This document shows positions 1-10,666 of a DNA stretch of 64,000 bases, piece after piece. Source of the DNA: Enoplolaimus lenunculus (Eukaryota > Nematoda > Enoplea > Enoplida > Thoracostomopsidae); assembly GCA_030248215.1 (NCBI GenBank), contig JASANG010002708.1, positions 1 to 64,000 on the forward strand, given 5' to 3'. The position numbers and the translations under genes are program-made. Position 1 is the first letter of the stretch; each line of letters starts with the position of its first letter. Below the pieces are notes generated by a model. That model ran no database searches. It had not been told where the DNA came from and saw only the letters and a program-made list of their open reading frames with translations.

Positions 1-60
1 GCCCCCCTCTTGGCTACGGGCCCGGGCGGGGTTCTAAAATCTTTAGCCATTGGAAACACT
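1..60. repeat. Partial GC-rich dispersed repeat
   Basis: A GC-rich stretch with a GGCTACGGGC motif. It resembles, in inverse orientation, the repeat copies near 15.05, 32.0 and 33.2 kb, which contain CCCGTAGCCAAGGGG. It is cut by the window edge. Confidence 0.35.
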
Positions 61-529
61 AATCCAGCAACCAAATTCAACAAATTTTTACGCTTTCAAC
101 TGAATTTCTAAATAATTTCGTTTATGTTTACTGTTCGCGATCTAGTCTGTGTATCTCATATCATTCAGTCAATGTGAATATTGTCGAGGGAAAATTGTGA
201 AAAATATTTTAGTTTTTAATGTTTTGGTAAGGCGAAAAAATGGTAACTCTGAACACGAAAATTCAAGGCATTGGTTGCGCGTTCTCGGATGCTCAAGCCG
301 TATTATTGGTCGACATCGCTCAGGATTAATTTAAAATATTGCACGCTATTAACTGCGCAACCGGGCATCGACCACGAATTCTAGGCTGATGCTGCTTGTT
401 GCTATACGAGCGTCTTGAAACAGGATCGTAACTGAGAGTTCATTCGGGAGTATAACTTCTGATATAAGAAAATATTTTTGATTACGAGGATCCAAAAGGT
501 CATTCTGTAGCGCGGTAAAAGCCCTTTTT
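61..529. other. No recognisable feature
   Basis: AT-rich sequence with only short open frames. It is probably upstream intron of the GPCR gene that follows, but no earlier GPCR exon could be recognised here. Confidence 0.3.
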
Positions 530-665
530 GTCCCCACAAGTTTCGGGAGGGTATATATCTCTCTGTTCCTTTCCTTGGTATACGCCGTTGGTTTGAAAGA
601 CAACGGCGTATACCAAAGAGAAGGAATACAGAGATATTATTCCCTCCCGAAACTTGTGAAGAGAC
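530..665. repeat. Imperfect inverted repeat with 10-base loop
   Basis: The left arm (about 530-590) and right arm (about 601-665) are diverged reverse complements around a 10-base spacer. Both carry CAACGGCGTATACCAA and CCCGAAACTTGTG. On the minus strand the left arm opens an 84-codon frame starting MSFKPTAYTKE that runs to 349; I do not recognise it. It could be a fold-back element or a head-to-head duplication. Confidence 0.5.
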
Positions 666-723
666 AAAGAAGGTAATTTCGCAAATAGAGCGTTAATGTT
701 TTGAACAACCCAACCGTTTTTAG

Positions 724-2208
724 GTGTTGGCTTAACTATGGATTGCCAATATTTTACGGCAGTGTGATACCGATTTCACTGTTGACAATAGTGACAGTTT
801 GCCTAACCGAAGCTGCAGGTATTCACAACGACAATTATCAGTTGCCTACTGCAGATACTACGTCAAAGCTTTCGGCAGAGTAAGCGCTGTATTTTCATTC
901 GTTTCCAATGTCAAAATATTGGTTTAAAAGCTTTAGTTTGCAATTAGAAAATTTTAGTAGAGGGACCTATAAGATTTGCGGACGGTGCAAGCGAAATTTT
1001 GCTAACGTATAAATTCTTTGGCCAACGTAAAGATCAGGGGCGGAACGTTTGTTTCTGGGACTGCAATAGAATAAGCTTAAGATTTAGACTATTTGTGCTT
1101 GGCTTAGGCTTAGGCTTAGGTTTAGGCTTGAGAATAAGGCCGTTCTTACGCTTAAGCTTAGGCTCAGGCTCAGGCTTAGGAATATGCTCATTCTTACGCT
1201 TAGGCTTAGGCTTAGGCTTAGGCTTAGGCTTAGGAATATGCTTATAATACAGTTCCGCCCCTGTTCTTTACATTGGCCAATTCGTTTAATGCTGTTTAAA
1301 AATATTTAAGTTTGCAAGGCTAAGTTGCTGCAAGGGTTCGCCTTTCTGCATTTTGTAGCACTGGCCATGGTTTTGCGTATTTTCAAATTTAAATATTGCA
1401 TAACTGATTTATTTCACGTTAAATCTAAAAGTCAAAACCTTAGCAATTTAGCATATTTATATATAGCTCCAGCTAATACTTAACCCTTTCTCACATAATA
1501 TTCTATTCCCAAAACCAAAAAAAAACGGCGCCGCCGGGGGGAAAAAGACACAAAACCCCCCCACCACCGCTAAACACGGTGCAATATACAGTATTTAACG
1601 TATATACACTGCGTTTAGTTGCCTATAGGCAACTCAATGTGAGAAGGGGTTAAGTCAAAAACGCTATTTTGAAATATGTTTCAACTTAAAACACGGAAAA
1701 TACACAAACTTTGCAGCCGTTTTCTGAAAAATTATGGAACCATTTAATCTCAAAACTGAAACCTGTCAGACACAGCGAGAACTTGCAATTGCAGATGCAA
1801 GTTCTGGCTTTTTGCACTGAGAAGGAACGTGTTTGCGTAAGTTTGAATGTGCATAATTTTGCAGATATAGCACCAAGTGCCTAGTTGCAAACGCAATTTT
1901 GTGCTGCGAAAATCTTGCACTTCCAACTTCAAACTGCAAGTTATATCTGCAATAAATTTTTACACAAATTGTAGTTGCAATTGTTGCAAAGACGAACACT
2001 TGCAAATCAGAGGGTCAACTGTTTAACTTCTTGATTCAGAATAACACAGAAAGGACTTTTCTTAAAAGTTCTATTGTATTTGGGTTCGTTTATGATTGGA
2101 ACGCTGGCAGCGTTCACACTTCGGTTTGAATTTATCACTGTGTTTGTTGGATTGAACATCGCTGCCGGATGGTATGTGTTCTCCACTCATGCGCTCGCCG
2201 AACCAAAG
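724..2208 (+). CDS. Partial adhesion/secretin-type GPCR (TM5 and TM6-TM7 exons)
   Basis: Two exons can be supported. Exon 724-818 follows a TTTTTAG acceptor and ends at GCAG|GTATTC. It encodes CWLNYGLPIFYGSVIPISLL, which looks like the Cys-Trp of extracellular loop 2 followed by TM5 in class B and adhesion GPCRs. Exon 2040-2208 follows TTGATTCAG and ends AAG|GTAAGA. It encodes two membrane segments, LLYLGSFMIGTLAAF and ITVFVGLNIAAGWYVF, that fit TM6, a short loop and TM7 with its conserved LNxxxGxxxF pattern. The first exon leaves in phase 1 and the second enters in phase 2, so a small loop-3 exon between them is missing or a splice site is mis-set; an alternative acceptor at 2049 would give phase 0. 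Earlier exons lie before the window and the C-terminal tail was not found. The class is inferred from short motifs only. Confidence 0.5.
1020..1278 (+). mobile_element. TTAGGC-core MITE, family 1
   Basis: Complete copy. The left end is GGCCAACGTAAAGATCAGGG, and the right end reads the inverse, CTGTTCTTTACATTGGCC. The interior is imperfect TTAGGC repeat with the family spacer GCTCATTCTTACGC. Flanks AATTCTTT and AATTCGTT form a near 8-bp target duplication. It lies in the GPCR intron. Confidence 0.8.
1484..1649. mobile_element. piggyBac-like MITE (TTAA target)
   Basis: Both sides are flanked by TTAA. The inverted ends are CCCTTTCTCACAT and (inverse) CCCCTTCTCACAT. Inside is a palindrome GTTGCCTATAGGCAAC and a purine/C-rich low-complexity block (1508-1570). 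TTAA duplication with CCC ends is typical of piggyBac elements. There is no transposase. Confidence 0.65.
1770..2010. mobile_element. Relic of GCAAGTTTTTGC-type MITE
   Basis: Rich in TTGCAAGT/ACTTGCA motifs like the better-preserved copies at 12.3, 18.4 and 23.4 kb. The ends are not clear. Confidence 0.3.
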
Positions 2209-2261
2209 GTAAGAAACCACAAGGAATCTTCGCTTTCATACGGCCTTGCTTAGTTGCCTCT

Positions 2262-2493
2262 GCTCAGAAGTATGAGCTCTGAATTAGGTCTTTCACAACT
2301 CAGAATTCTGAATTGTATGAACTCATCCTGAGTTAATTAATCAACTCACCCGGAATTGAATCAGCTCAGAGTGAGTTAATATCTACTGTAAATAACTCAA
2401 AAATTACAAGAAATAGCCAAACTCTCTATCTGAGTTGATTACGAATTCTCTATCTGTGTTGATTAATCAACTCTTTGGAATTTACAGTGTTCG
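2262..2493. mobile_element. GAGTTGATT-rich MITE, diverged copy
   Basis: Repeated AACTCA/TGAGTT words and a right end AATTTACAGTGTT match the better copy at 43,594-43,843. Confidence 0.45.
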
Positions 2494-2930
2494 TGCTAAA
2501 TAGGTTATTTGCGCTGAGTTGCAATTCGAAATGTTTTCAATGTATCATACCCGTAGACACCTTTACACTATAGAGTGGGGGTCGAACACAATTACAGGAT
2601 GGGCGACACGTGACCTACAGACAAACGTAACTAATCTATTGTTTGGGAAGAAGCCACTCCAAACAGTTGTACCAGATTAGATTTTGATGTTTTGGTTTTT
2701 GAAATGTAGTGTAAACATTTTTTGGTGTTTATATTTTTATCTAATTTTAGGTTCGTGCATTACTTGTAAAATCTGGTCAAAAAGTCAAAAACTGGTTCAT
2801 TAAATGAATTGCAATACTGGAACGACAAGTAAACGTGTCATATCAGAAGATTTTCTAATACCAAAGATGTCAAACCTAAATGTTAATGCAATTTTATTAT
2901 CTTAAATGGTCAATGTAAACAACATTGGCG
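2494..2930. other. No recognisable feature
   Basis: AT-rich spacer. No exon of the preceding GPCR and no repeat end was recognised. Confidence 0.3.
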
Positions 2931-3105
2931 GAACTGTATTATAAGCCTATTTTTAAAGTCTAAGCCTAAGCCTAAGGATAAGCCTAAGCGTAAGAATGAG
3001 TAAGCCTAAGCCTAAACCTAAAGCCTAGCAAAAAATTAGTCTAAAGCTTAAGCTTACTCTATTGTAGTCCCACAGAAAAACGTTCCGATTCTGATCTTTG
3101 CATAC
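2931..3105 (-). mobile_element. TTAGGC-core MITE, family 1, truncated
   Basis: CCTAAG repeat with the family block AGTCTAAAGCTTAAGCTTAC and a right end TTCTGATCTTTGCAT. The outer part of the left end is missing. Confidence 0.6.
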
Positions 3106-3149
3106 GACTCTTAAAGTTTGAAATTAAAGATTATAATTATAATTGCAGC

Positions 3150-3345
3150 CAATGTTAGTTTTGGAGCCGTACGGTTTTCTGGTACGGCAACAAAACATTA
3201 GGCTTAGACTTTTGTCTTTATTAATTTGATAAAGCTTTTGGCTTAGGCTCAGGTTTGTACTTTTTTCAACGCTTAGACGTAGGCTCAAAATCAATAATAT
3301 GCTTAATTCAATACAGTTACGTCACAAAAAGTTACATTGTCCATG
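3150..3345 (+). mobile_element. TTAGGC-core MITE, variant ends
   Basis: Starts CAGCCAATGTTAGTTTTGG and ends AAAGTTACATTGTCC, an imperfect inverse. It contains CCGTACGGTTTTCTGG and a few TTAGGC units. The same CGGTTTTCT block occurs inverted near 6.6 kb. Confidence 0.45.
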
Positions 3346-3390
3346 AGTGGTGTATAGCGATTTTAATAAAGCATGGCTGATAAAGATTTC

Positions 3391-3573
3391 GGCCCATGTT
3401 ATATTAAGGGGCGTCCAGGTTTCTGGTGGGTGTAAACAAAAGTAGGTTTAGATTCTAGATAACATTTTTGCTTAGGCTTAGGCTTAGGCTCAGGAACACA
3501 TTTTTGCAATGCTTAGGCTTAGGTTTAGGAACACGCATAATTTTCTGTTACGCCCTTTAAAGTAACATTGGCC
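3391..3573 (+). mobile_element. TTAGGC-core MITE, family 2, perfect 8-bp TSD
   Basis: Left end GGCCCATGTTATATTAAGGG and right end (inverse) GGCCAATGTTACTTTAAAGG. The flanks are AAGATTTC on both sides, a perfect 8-bp target duplication. The interior has short TTAGGC runs. Confidence 0.85.
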
Positions 3574-3599
3574 AAGATTTCAGTAGACGATCCGATGCA

Positions 3600-3725
3600 T
3601 GCCCGTGGCCAGCTCACCTTACTAGGGGGCTGTGAATTTTTCATGAGGGACATTTAAAGGTTTTCATTGATTTACAAGCAAGGTTGAAAATGTTCCAGGC
3701 GGGGCCAAAATTTTTCGATGCCTCT
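3600..3725. repeat. Dispersed GC-rich repeat, copy
   Basis: Shares GAGCTGGCT/AGCCAGCTCACC, CATTGA..TTTACAAGCAAGGTTGAAAAT and related words with copies at 31,983-32,175 and 33,228-33,412 (reverse orientation). Confidence 0.5.
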
Positions 3726-5219
3726 AAGTTGACGACATAAGCTTTAAATAATTAAAGCTAATGAACTATAAAATACCTCAAATATTAATTCACTGAGAAT
3801 ATTCGGTTTACTATTATTTTCATATACCGGTTGCATGGAAGCACTGGTAAGGTTAATATATTCAAATTATTATTTGGGTTGGTTCCTGGATTTGAGCCCT
3901 TTAAAAACAGAGATGTACAGCTGTAATTCACACCGACGATATAACTCAAATTAGTATATTTTTAATTATCATTGTACAGGCCGGGACAATAGTTTAGAGT
4001 ATTTTTTCTATTCCTTTTATTCTACTTTATAGTTTTCACTGTTTTATTGCGCGTAGGGTTTTTTTACTCCGCATAGACCCTTGTTTTTCTCTCTTTGATT
4101 GCTATGTTTAGGCCGACCCGTCTAAGTATGATTTAGTAGAAAAAAGGTTCGAGTATGACTAGTAATTGATGATAGTCGTTTATTTTATTTTAAAACTTGC
4201 ACTGCAGAAAGCTGAGGATTGGCCGACGTGGTCGGAAAAAAATTCGTCAACATTTCAGCATAAATGACAACAAGACGTGAAAGTCGGTTTAAGCTTGAAT
4301 GTCGAGCTCTTATAGCTGAGTGCTGATGGTATTTGACGGGGTGTTTTCACTCAGTGGCCCTTGTTTGTGCTCAGAAATTTGCGATGCAGTTTATTCGAAG
4401 CTCTAAATATGTGTTTTCTACTCAAGTACACGAAAATATGGTGATTTTACATATCGAAAATTGCAAACTTGGTTATCATCTTAAGGACATACTCAAACAC
4501 GATTGGATGTTGCGAAAACTCGTTTCTGATTGCCAAAGTAATCGATCAGAAAACGCACAGCTTTATCAGACATGTATCCGCCTTGGTCTATCCCAAGTCG
4601 TAATCGCGCTTTGGATTAGCCCAATTGAGCATTGGGCTGAATTACGGCTTTGACTACGACTTATATATTTATATATCTTTATACAATCGCCAATGTCTTC
4701 CTACTCACACGGTGTTTTCAGTCTAGGACTATAGAATTAGCTTAGAACCTTGGTTAAAGTTTTTACGCTCAAAGTGACAGTACCTACCTGTTCCTATAAC
4801 AGTGATTCAAGTACATTTCGGCTCCCAAGACACGATGTTATTGACTACTTCAATGTCTATACTTCCTGGTTAATCAACCATTAGCACACCGTAATAGATT
4901 TAAATTTGCATTCACTTGAATTATACTTTGAACGAATCGGTTTCAAACCGCTTAGACAACTTGATAAATCGTTAAAATGATTTTTTTTAGCTTAAAACAA
5001 TATTTGTTGTTAAACACAAAATTCTCTTGGGGGCATCTTTGTTTATTTTATGCACCAGTATTAAATGACGACAGTATAGATTTAGATTTAGTAATTTTTA
5101 GCTACAAACTTAAATATTTGTAAAACCATACAATTTAGAATAGTTAAGCAAAGTTGGGTTTATAACACGATTATAAGGCGAAAACTGTTGGAAATGTATT
5201 TTGCATTTGTAGAATTTCG
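3726..5219. other. Mostly featureless spacer
   Basis: No exon recognised. A short relic of the tRNA-like repeat lies at 4265-4340. The rest is AT-rich without clear repeats. Confidence 0.3.
4265..4340 (+). mobile_element. Relic of tRNA-Gly-like repeat
   Basis: Contains ACAAGACGTGA, TCGAGCTCTTATAGCTGAGT and GATGGTAT in the same order as the copies at 49.3 and 50.6 kb. The rest of the unit is lost. Confidence 0.45.
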
Positions 5220-5529
5220 GGCCCATGTAAAGATCAAGGGCGGTACGTTTTTCTGTGGGACGGCAATAGAGTAAGCTTAAGCGTTAGACTAATTTTTTGC
5301 TTGGCTTAGGCTTAGGCTTAGGCTTAGGAATGAACTCATTTTTACGCTTTACGCTTAGGCTTAGGCTTAGGCTTAGGCTAAGGAATATGCTCATTCTTTC
5401 GCTTAGGCTTAGGCTTAGGCTTGGGCTTAGGAATAAACTCATTCATACGCTTAGGCTTAGAATTAGGCTCAGGCTTAGGCTTTGTAATATGCTTATAATA
5501 CCGTTCCACCCCTGTTCTTTACATTGACC
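5220..5529 (+). mobile_element. TTAGGC-core MITE, family 1
   Basis: Left end GGCCCATGTAAAGATCAAGG, right end CTGTTCTTTACATTGACC. The core has four short TTAGGC blocks separated by GCTCATTCTTTCGC-like spacers. Confidence 0.8.
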
Positions 5530-6338
5530 GACTTTGTCAAGAACTGGAATTTAGATCAGTATGCTAGTTTAAGCGACAACTTTAATGCTGCTAATTTGGC
5601 TTCGATTTTAGCTTTGTTATTTATATTGGATGGTTGTGAGTGATTATTCTCGAATCGACACGGTACTTTTACTTTTGCCTGTATTTTTTGATTTTTTTTT
5701 CTCGACGAAACTCCACGCGTATGCTGAGAAATATGGATTAATCCCGACGCGTGTAGCCAGTACGTGGTCGAGGTCAGAGCAAAGGTTGAAAAGCACTTAA
5801 TCTAAGCGTTTTTATCGCCAATTTCAAAACGTCAAATTGGCTTATTTGATTCATACGCGCTCGCACAAAAACCTATAAATTTTTTTGACTAAACTTTTTG
5901 TTCTCGCTATCCAATAGATTTGCTATGGTGATAAATGTCTGAGCTAAGGTTTCACGTCAACCCTTGAGTGGCAGCGCTCATGTCGGCTGTAACAGTAGCA
6001 TAAACATGTTGCTGAGTTTAAGACCTAAACCTCAGAGTAAGTATAAGCCTATAAATTAGCCTAGGCTTAAGCCTAAGCCTAAACCGTAACAAATCAATTT
6101 TGTCTAAAGTTTAAGCTTACTCTATTGCAGTCTGGCGAATCAACGGTCCGTTGCTCATGGTACTCGTGGGCGGAATAACGCTACATATATGCGTTGATGC
6201 TAGTACCAATGAAACGTTAACGTTTCACAGCACTTGTGCTGGTGGGTCGTAAATTTTCTAGAAGGAAATAGTTTTTCGAGGTTATCTTTTATTAGGGCTT
6301 TTAGTCTAAATCTTGGCAAATAGTTGATTCATCACTTC
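5530..6338. other. Spacer with one hexamer relic
   Basis: Around 6010-6135 are a few CCTAAG units and GTCTAAAGTTTAAGCTTAC, a relic of a family 1 element on the minus strand. Nothing else is recognised. Confidence 0.4.
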
Positions 6339-6626
6339 GGCCCATGTAAAGATCGGAACGTTTTTTAGTGGGACTAGAAAAGAGTAAGCTTAAGCTTTAG
6401 ACTAATTTTTTTTTGCTTGGCTTAGCCTTAGGCTTTGGAATATGTTCATTCTTACGATTAGGCTTAGGCTTAGGCTTAGGCTTAGGCTTAGGCTTAGGCT
6501 TAGGCTTAGGCTTAGGCTTAGGCTTAGGCTTAGGCTTAGGCTTAGGCTTAGGCTTAGGCTTAGGCTTAGGCGTACTGTTTTGTTGTCCCACAAGAAAACC
6601 GCACGGCTGTAAAAGTAACATTGGCC
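6339..6626 (+). mobile_element. TTAGGC-core MITE with 19 perfect telomere units
   Basis: The left end is family 1 (GGCCCATGTAAAGATCGG). The right end belongs to the variant set (AAAACCGCACGG ... AAGTAACATTGGCC). Positions 6458-6571 are 19 uninterrupted TTAGGC units, the longest run in the window. The mismatched ends suggest exchange between two elements through the shared core. Confidence 0.75.
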
Positions 6627-6661
6627 GCAATTATAACCATAATATCAAACTTTAACAGTCT

Positions 6662-6858
6662 CATGAAAAGATCAGGATAGGAACGTTTTTCTGCGGGACT
6701 ACAATAGAGTAAGCTTAAGCTTTAAACTAATTTTTTTGCTGAGCTTAGGCTTAGGCTTAGGCTTAGGCTTAGATATATGCTCATTCTTATGCTTAGGCTT
6801 AGGCTTAGGCTTAGGAATATGCTTATAATACTGTTACATCCCTGTTCTTTACATTGGC
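6662..6858 (+). mobile_element. TTAGGC-core MITE, family 1
   Basis: Left end degraded (CATGAAAAGATCAGGATAGG), right end CTGTTCTTTACATTGGC. Two TTAGGC blocks flank the usual spacer. Confidence 0.7.
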
Positions 6859-7689
6859 AAGCACTTCTAATTGTTATACTATAATTATCGCGTACAGAAT
6901 AATAAAACAATTTGATAACTAATAATTTTTCACAGATTGCAAATTATACATGTGTATCAACTGTATAAATAGGTTGCTATGCAATAACAGACCAACGATG
7001 AGTACAGCCTAAATCCTAAAATATAACTTTTAGGTTCTGACTTTCTTTTTACACATGGTTCCATGAGTTATGGTTAAGTAAACCAATTTTCCTAAAACCA
7101 GACGGCAAATTTGTAGCAAGAGGGGGGCGTTCCTGCACCTATGAACATCTTCCCCTGCTCAGACTTAGAAATTCATCAACAGCATTAAAAGATTTCTGCG
7201 TTAGAAAAACATTTCTTGACCCTCATCAAACCTATTTGCCTATTTTGGCACCTGGTTTTAGGTGCATATCTAAAAAATTACTATTAATAAGTGTTATATT
7301 TAACCCATTTTTTCAGTTGAAGATAAACTCACTTGTAGACAGGTTTGATTTGATTGTAATTGTGTGGACTATGTATTTTCAGCTTTTAAACCAGCATTGC
7401 TAAATCATTTTGTTAGCCTGTGTTTCTTGTTTGGCTACTAAGACCATATATTTGAGTAGTTTTGCTCAAGACTCAATCCTGCTGGTGTGCTTATGCTTTC
7501 ACGGTGTCAATCATGCGATATTTACGATGAACCGAAGCGCAAGAAAAACCTTAGACTTGTTTTACAAGGTTTAAACAACAGCTGTTATTTACGTCATCAA
7601 ACAAGATTAAAATACGAAGTGATAAGACTAGTTTTGTTGCAAATTCGTCTAAAAACTCTCTAGCAGGATTTTTACGACCAGCCACAAAT
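6859..7689. other. No recognisable feature
   Basis: AT-rich spacer. A short GC-rich word, GTAGCAAGAGGGGGG, near 7113 may be a fragment of the dispersed GC-rich repeat. Confidence 0.3.
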
Positions 7690-7827
7690 ACCAACCCCAA
7701 AAAAAAAAAAAACAACAAAAAAAAAACAGAAAAACCACCCCCCCCCCCCCCCAAACCCACAAAACAAATAAAAACCAAAATACACTCTTTCCCAAACGTT
7801 CCGCCCCTGATCTTTACATTGACCAAT
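7690..7827 (-). repeat. A/C homopolymer block ending in a family 1 MITE terminus
   Basis: Runs of A and of C (one C run is about 16 bases) fill the place where a telomere-like core would sit. The sequence then resumes as CGTTCCGCCCCTGATCTTTA, a normal family 1 end. This may be a badly read C-rich telomere-like array, not true sequence. Confidence 0.5.
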
Positions 7828-8517
7828 ATTTGGAACAAAGTTTTTTTGCAACGGTTCAGCCTGTGCTTATATCAAATTTTTCTCGAGGTGCAAACGTTCT
7901 ATACAATGCAGAGTGTTTAGCAATTTTTGCGCGAATACGCAGTCCAACATATCCACAGTACGGCATATTTCAAAGAGCGATTCGATAACAGCTTATAGCC
8001 GAGTCGTAAACGCTTCTAAGCCGAGCGCTCCGAGGCTCGAAGCTTAGCTTGAAACTGTACGGATCACAAACGAAAAAGAGAAAATATTCATATGGAAAAC
8101 TGTTAATTGTAAATTGTCAACATTCAAATTATCAATTAATTGCAAGCTTAGTCGCATGCTCTTTGCTAAGGAACCAAATCCTTTTCATATTACTTTTATC
8201 GTTCAAATAAGCAAAAATTGCAATAATTTGTGTAATATTTTCGTGTTTCTGCTTGAATTCGTTTGAAATTAATTATTTTTAAAGGCAAACGATGCATGTG
8301 AATATTGTGTTTTTCAAGGTAAAAGATCTATTGTTCAGCGGCTGTTTTCATTCTTGTTGGATCTTCGCGAAACTGACCTTAATACTGGCATTGAAAGTGC
8401 GAGAATTTTAGCATCTGGTTAATTTACAACTTAGGTTAAACCTTTTTACTAAATGTAGCAACCAGAAGCCAAATTTTTGCAATTAATTATATTATGTAAA
8501 AATAGGCCTATCAAACG
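7828..8517. other. No recognisable feature
   Basis: AT-rich spacer with only short open frames. Confidence 0.3.
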
Positions 8518-8789
8518 AACAGCGGCGGAACAGTATTTTTAAGCCTAAGCGTAAGCCTAAGCCTAAAGCGTAAGCCTACGCCTAAGCGTAAGAATGATCA
8601 TATTCTTAAGCCTAAACCTTAGCGTAACAATGTGTATATTCCTAAGCCTAAGCCTTAAGCCTAACGTAAGCAAAACAAAAAATAGTCTAAAGCTTAAGCT
8701 TATTCGTCCGCCCCTGATCTTTACATGGGTCGGCGTTAGGCTTAGGAATATGCTTATATACTGTTCTGCCCATGTTCTTTACATTGGCC
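8518..8789. mobile_element. Two joined TTAGGC-core MITE fragments
   Basis: The first part reads CCTAAG (minus) and ends with a complete family 1 terminus CCCCTGATCTTTACATGGG. It is followed directly by a short TTAGGC piece and the opposite end GTTCTTTACATTGGCC. It looks like two copies joined, or one rearranged copy. Confidence 0.6.
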
Positions 8790-10081
8790 GTAATTCATAT
8801 GTCAATCTTATATTTTTAATTTTTTAAACGTATGGAGTTTTCCGAACTCAGACTGCCAACGAGGTTAATTTGGTAAATTTCTGATTTTGTTTGTATATTT
8901 AAAAAATGAGTTGGTTGAAATGTTTACAAAAAATGTTTCGAATTTGAGTATTAAACAATTTGAAACCACAATAAAAAGTGTAAACAAATATTACAAATAT
9001 AATAGATATTTCCATTTAAAAAAGTTCGTTGATTTCTAAAATATATTTTCTGCAAATAGCACCAATTACGACGTTGTAAGGCATAAATCGCATTACATTG
9101 GTTCATTCTTTAAATGCTGTGTTTTAATATATTTCGGTTAACAATAACACTACGTATACATGATACAAGTTTGTTTCTGTGTTTTTAACCGTTCAGTTTT
9201 AACCCTAATTTGTCAACCCATAAAAGCGAGTTCGATGCGCAGTCAAGCGTTCAGTACAACCTGTATTTTAGCATCAAAACTTGTAATTAGTAGAACAGTT
9301 GGTGGCTAAAATCAGTGACTGAGTTATTGGTCCCGGAGTCGCGTGCAAAACGTCTAAAATCTCACACACTGTGGCCTAATACAGTATGCTTTAGATTGCT
9401 TTCGCTGCAAATTAATAGCATTTTTTTTGTTCAAACAATCAATGTTACAAAACGAGAAACAAGCGAAATTTATTAAAACGCAGGAAAATGACCGAGAAGT
9501 CAAACGCAATTTAGGTTATAAATCAGTGTTGCGTAACCAGTGCTGCAATAGTTTGCACTAGTGTTAACGGAAATAATGCAAATGACAATTGCAGTGGTGA
9601 ACGGAGCGCGAACGAGAGTCAGATTCGGGTGAGGTATTGTACCCTTGTGTAGTAATGGTGATTAGTTTTAAAATGCTTAACTGTAACCTGTAATATCACA
9701 CTTTTGAACGCTTTTCGTTCGCTTCTTTCGTAAGATTTTCCTCATAGTTTTGTCTCAGCAAAAGTTTTTGTGAAGCAAAGTTCGTAGTCAGCTTAAAGAG
9801 ATAAAGCGCTAGAACAGTTTAAAAAGGTGCATTTGAAAATTTTGCATGCCTTAGGTTTAAAAATTTTGCAGCGTCCAAGTTGGTTCTGTGGTGTGAAACT
9901 TTGAAACCCCCATACATTTTTTGTCGGAAGCCACTCCTGCCGCGAACATTTTTGTACCAGACACTCGTATCATTTGAACCAGATCTTAAAATGACCCTGA
10001 TGACACAGTTTACCAAATTATTATAAATTGCACATTTACCTGGAAAATGGTTTAAATTAGTTGTTTGTCCATAGACTGATT
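8790..10081. other. No recognisable feature
   Basis: Long AT-rich intergenic stretch. No exon, RNA gene or repeat end recognised. Confidence 0.3.
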
Positions 10082-10274
10082 GGCCCATGTTAATACTTTA
10101 AGGGGCGACCAGGTTGCTGGTGGGTCTATGAAATAGTAGGTTTACATTCTAGATAATATTTTTTGCTTAGGCTTAGGCTTAGGCTTAGGAACTCATTTTT
10201 GCAACGGTTAGCCTTAGGCTTAGGCTTAGGAATACGCTTAATCTACAGTTACGCCCCTTGAAGTAATATTGGCC
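10082..10274 (+). mobile_element. TTAGGC-core MITE, family 2
   Basis: Left end GGCCCATGTTAATACTTTAA, right end CCCTTGAAGTAATATTGGCC. Flanks GACTGATT and GCTTGATT agree at 6 of 8 positions. Confidence 0.8.
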
Positions 10275-10666
10275 GCTTGATTTATGGCTGTGTTTAAACC
10301 AGGAACCAGGTATTTGCCCTTAATAAATTTTAATTTAGCCTAAAGTCGTTATTTAACTGGTAAACGTTATTGTTTTCACTTTAGCATTTATTAACCCAAT
10401 TGTAACTTGGAATCGTTTTAGTTGGCTTTTGTGTTAAAATCAACGGCAAGAATAGAACCGGTTTATTTTGGTTAATTAGTATACCACCAGGTTACGATAC
10501 AGTTATTCTAATTTAATAACTATTTGACGTGATTTACTGCCTGGTTAATATTGCTTTTCTGGTTACCTAAATTTGAAACGTTATGGTTCAAACGGGTAAC
10601 GAAAAAATGTTCGAAAGAAAAACAACCTAAACCTGATTGCAAGAATTGTTTCAAAACGCATTCATT

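Noticed and set aside
6458-6571. A true telomere or a chromosome-fusion scar
   Set aside because: The run lies between inverted transposon ends and many similar runs have 8-bp target duplications.
6397-6655. Long repetitive open frames giving LGLGLG, KPKPKP or SLSLSL proteins (also near 1.0, 5.3, 6.4, 17.3 and 50.0 kb)
   Set aside because: They are simply translations of the TTAGGC/CCTAAG hexamer in different frames, inside transposons with inverted ends.
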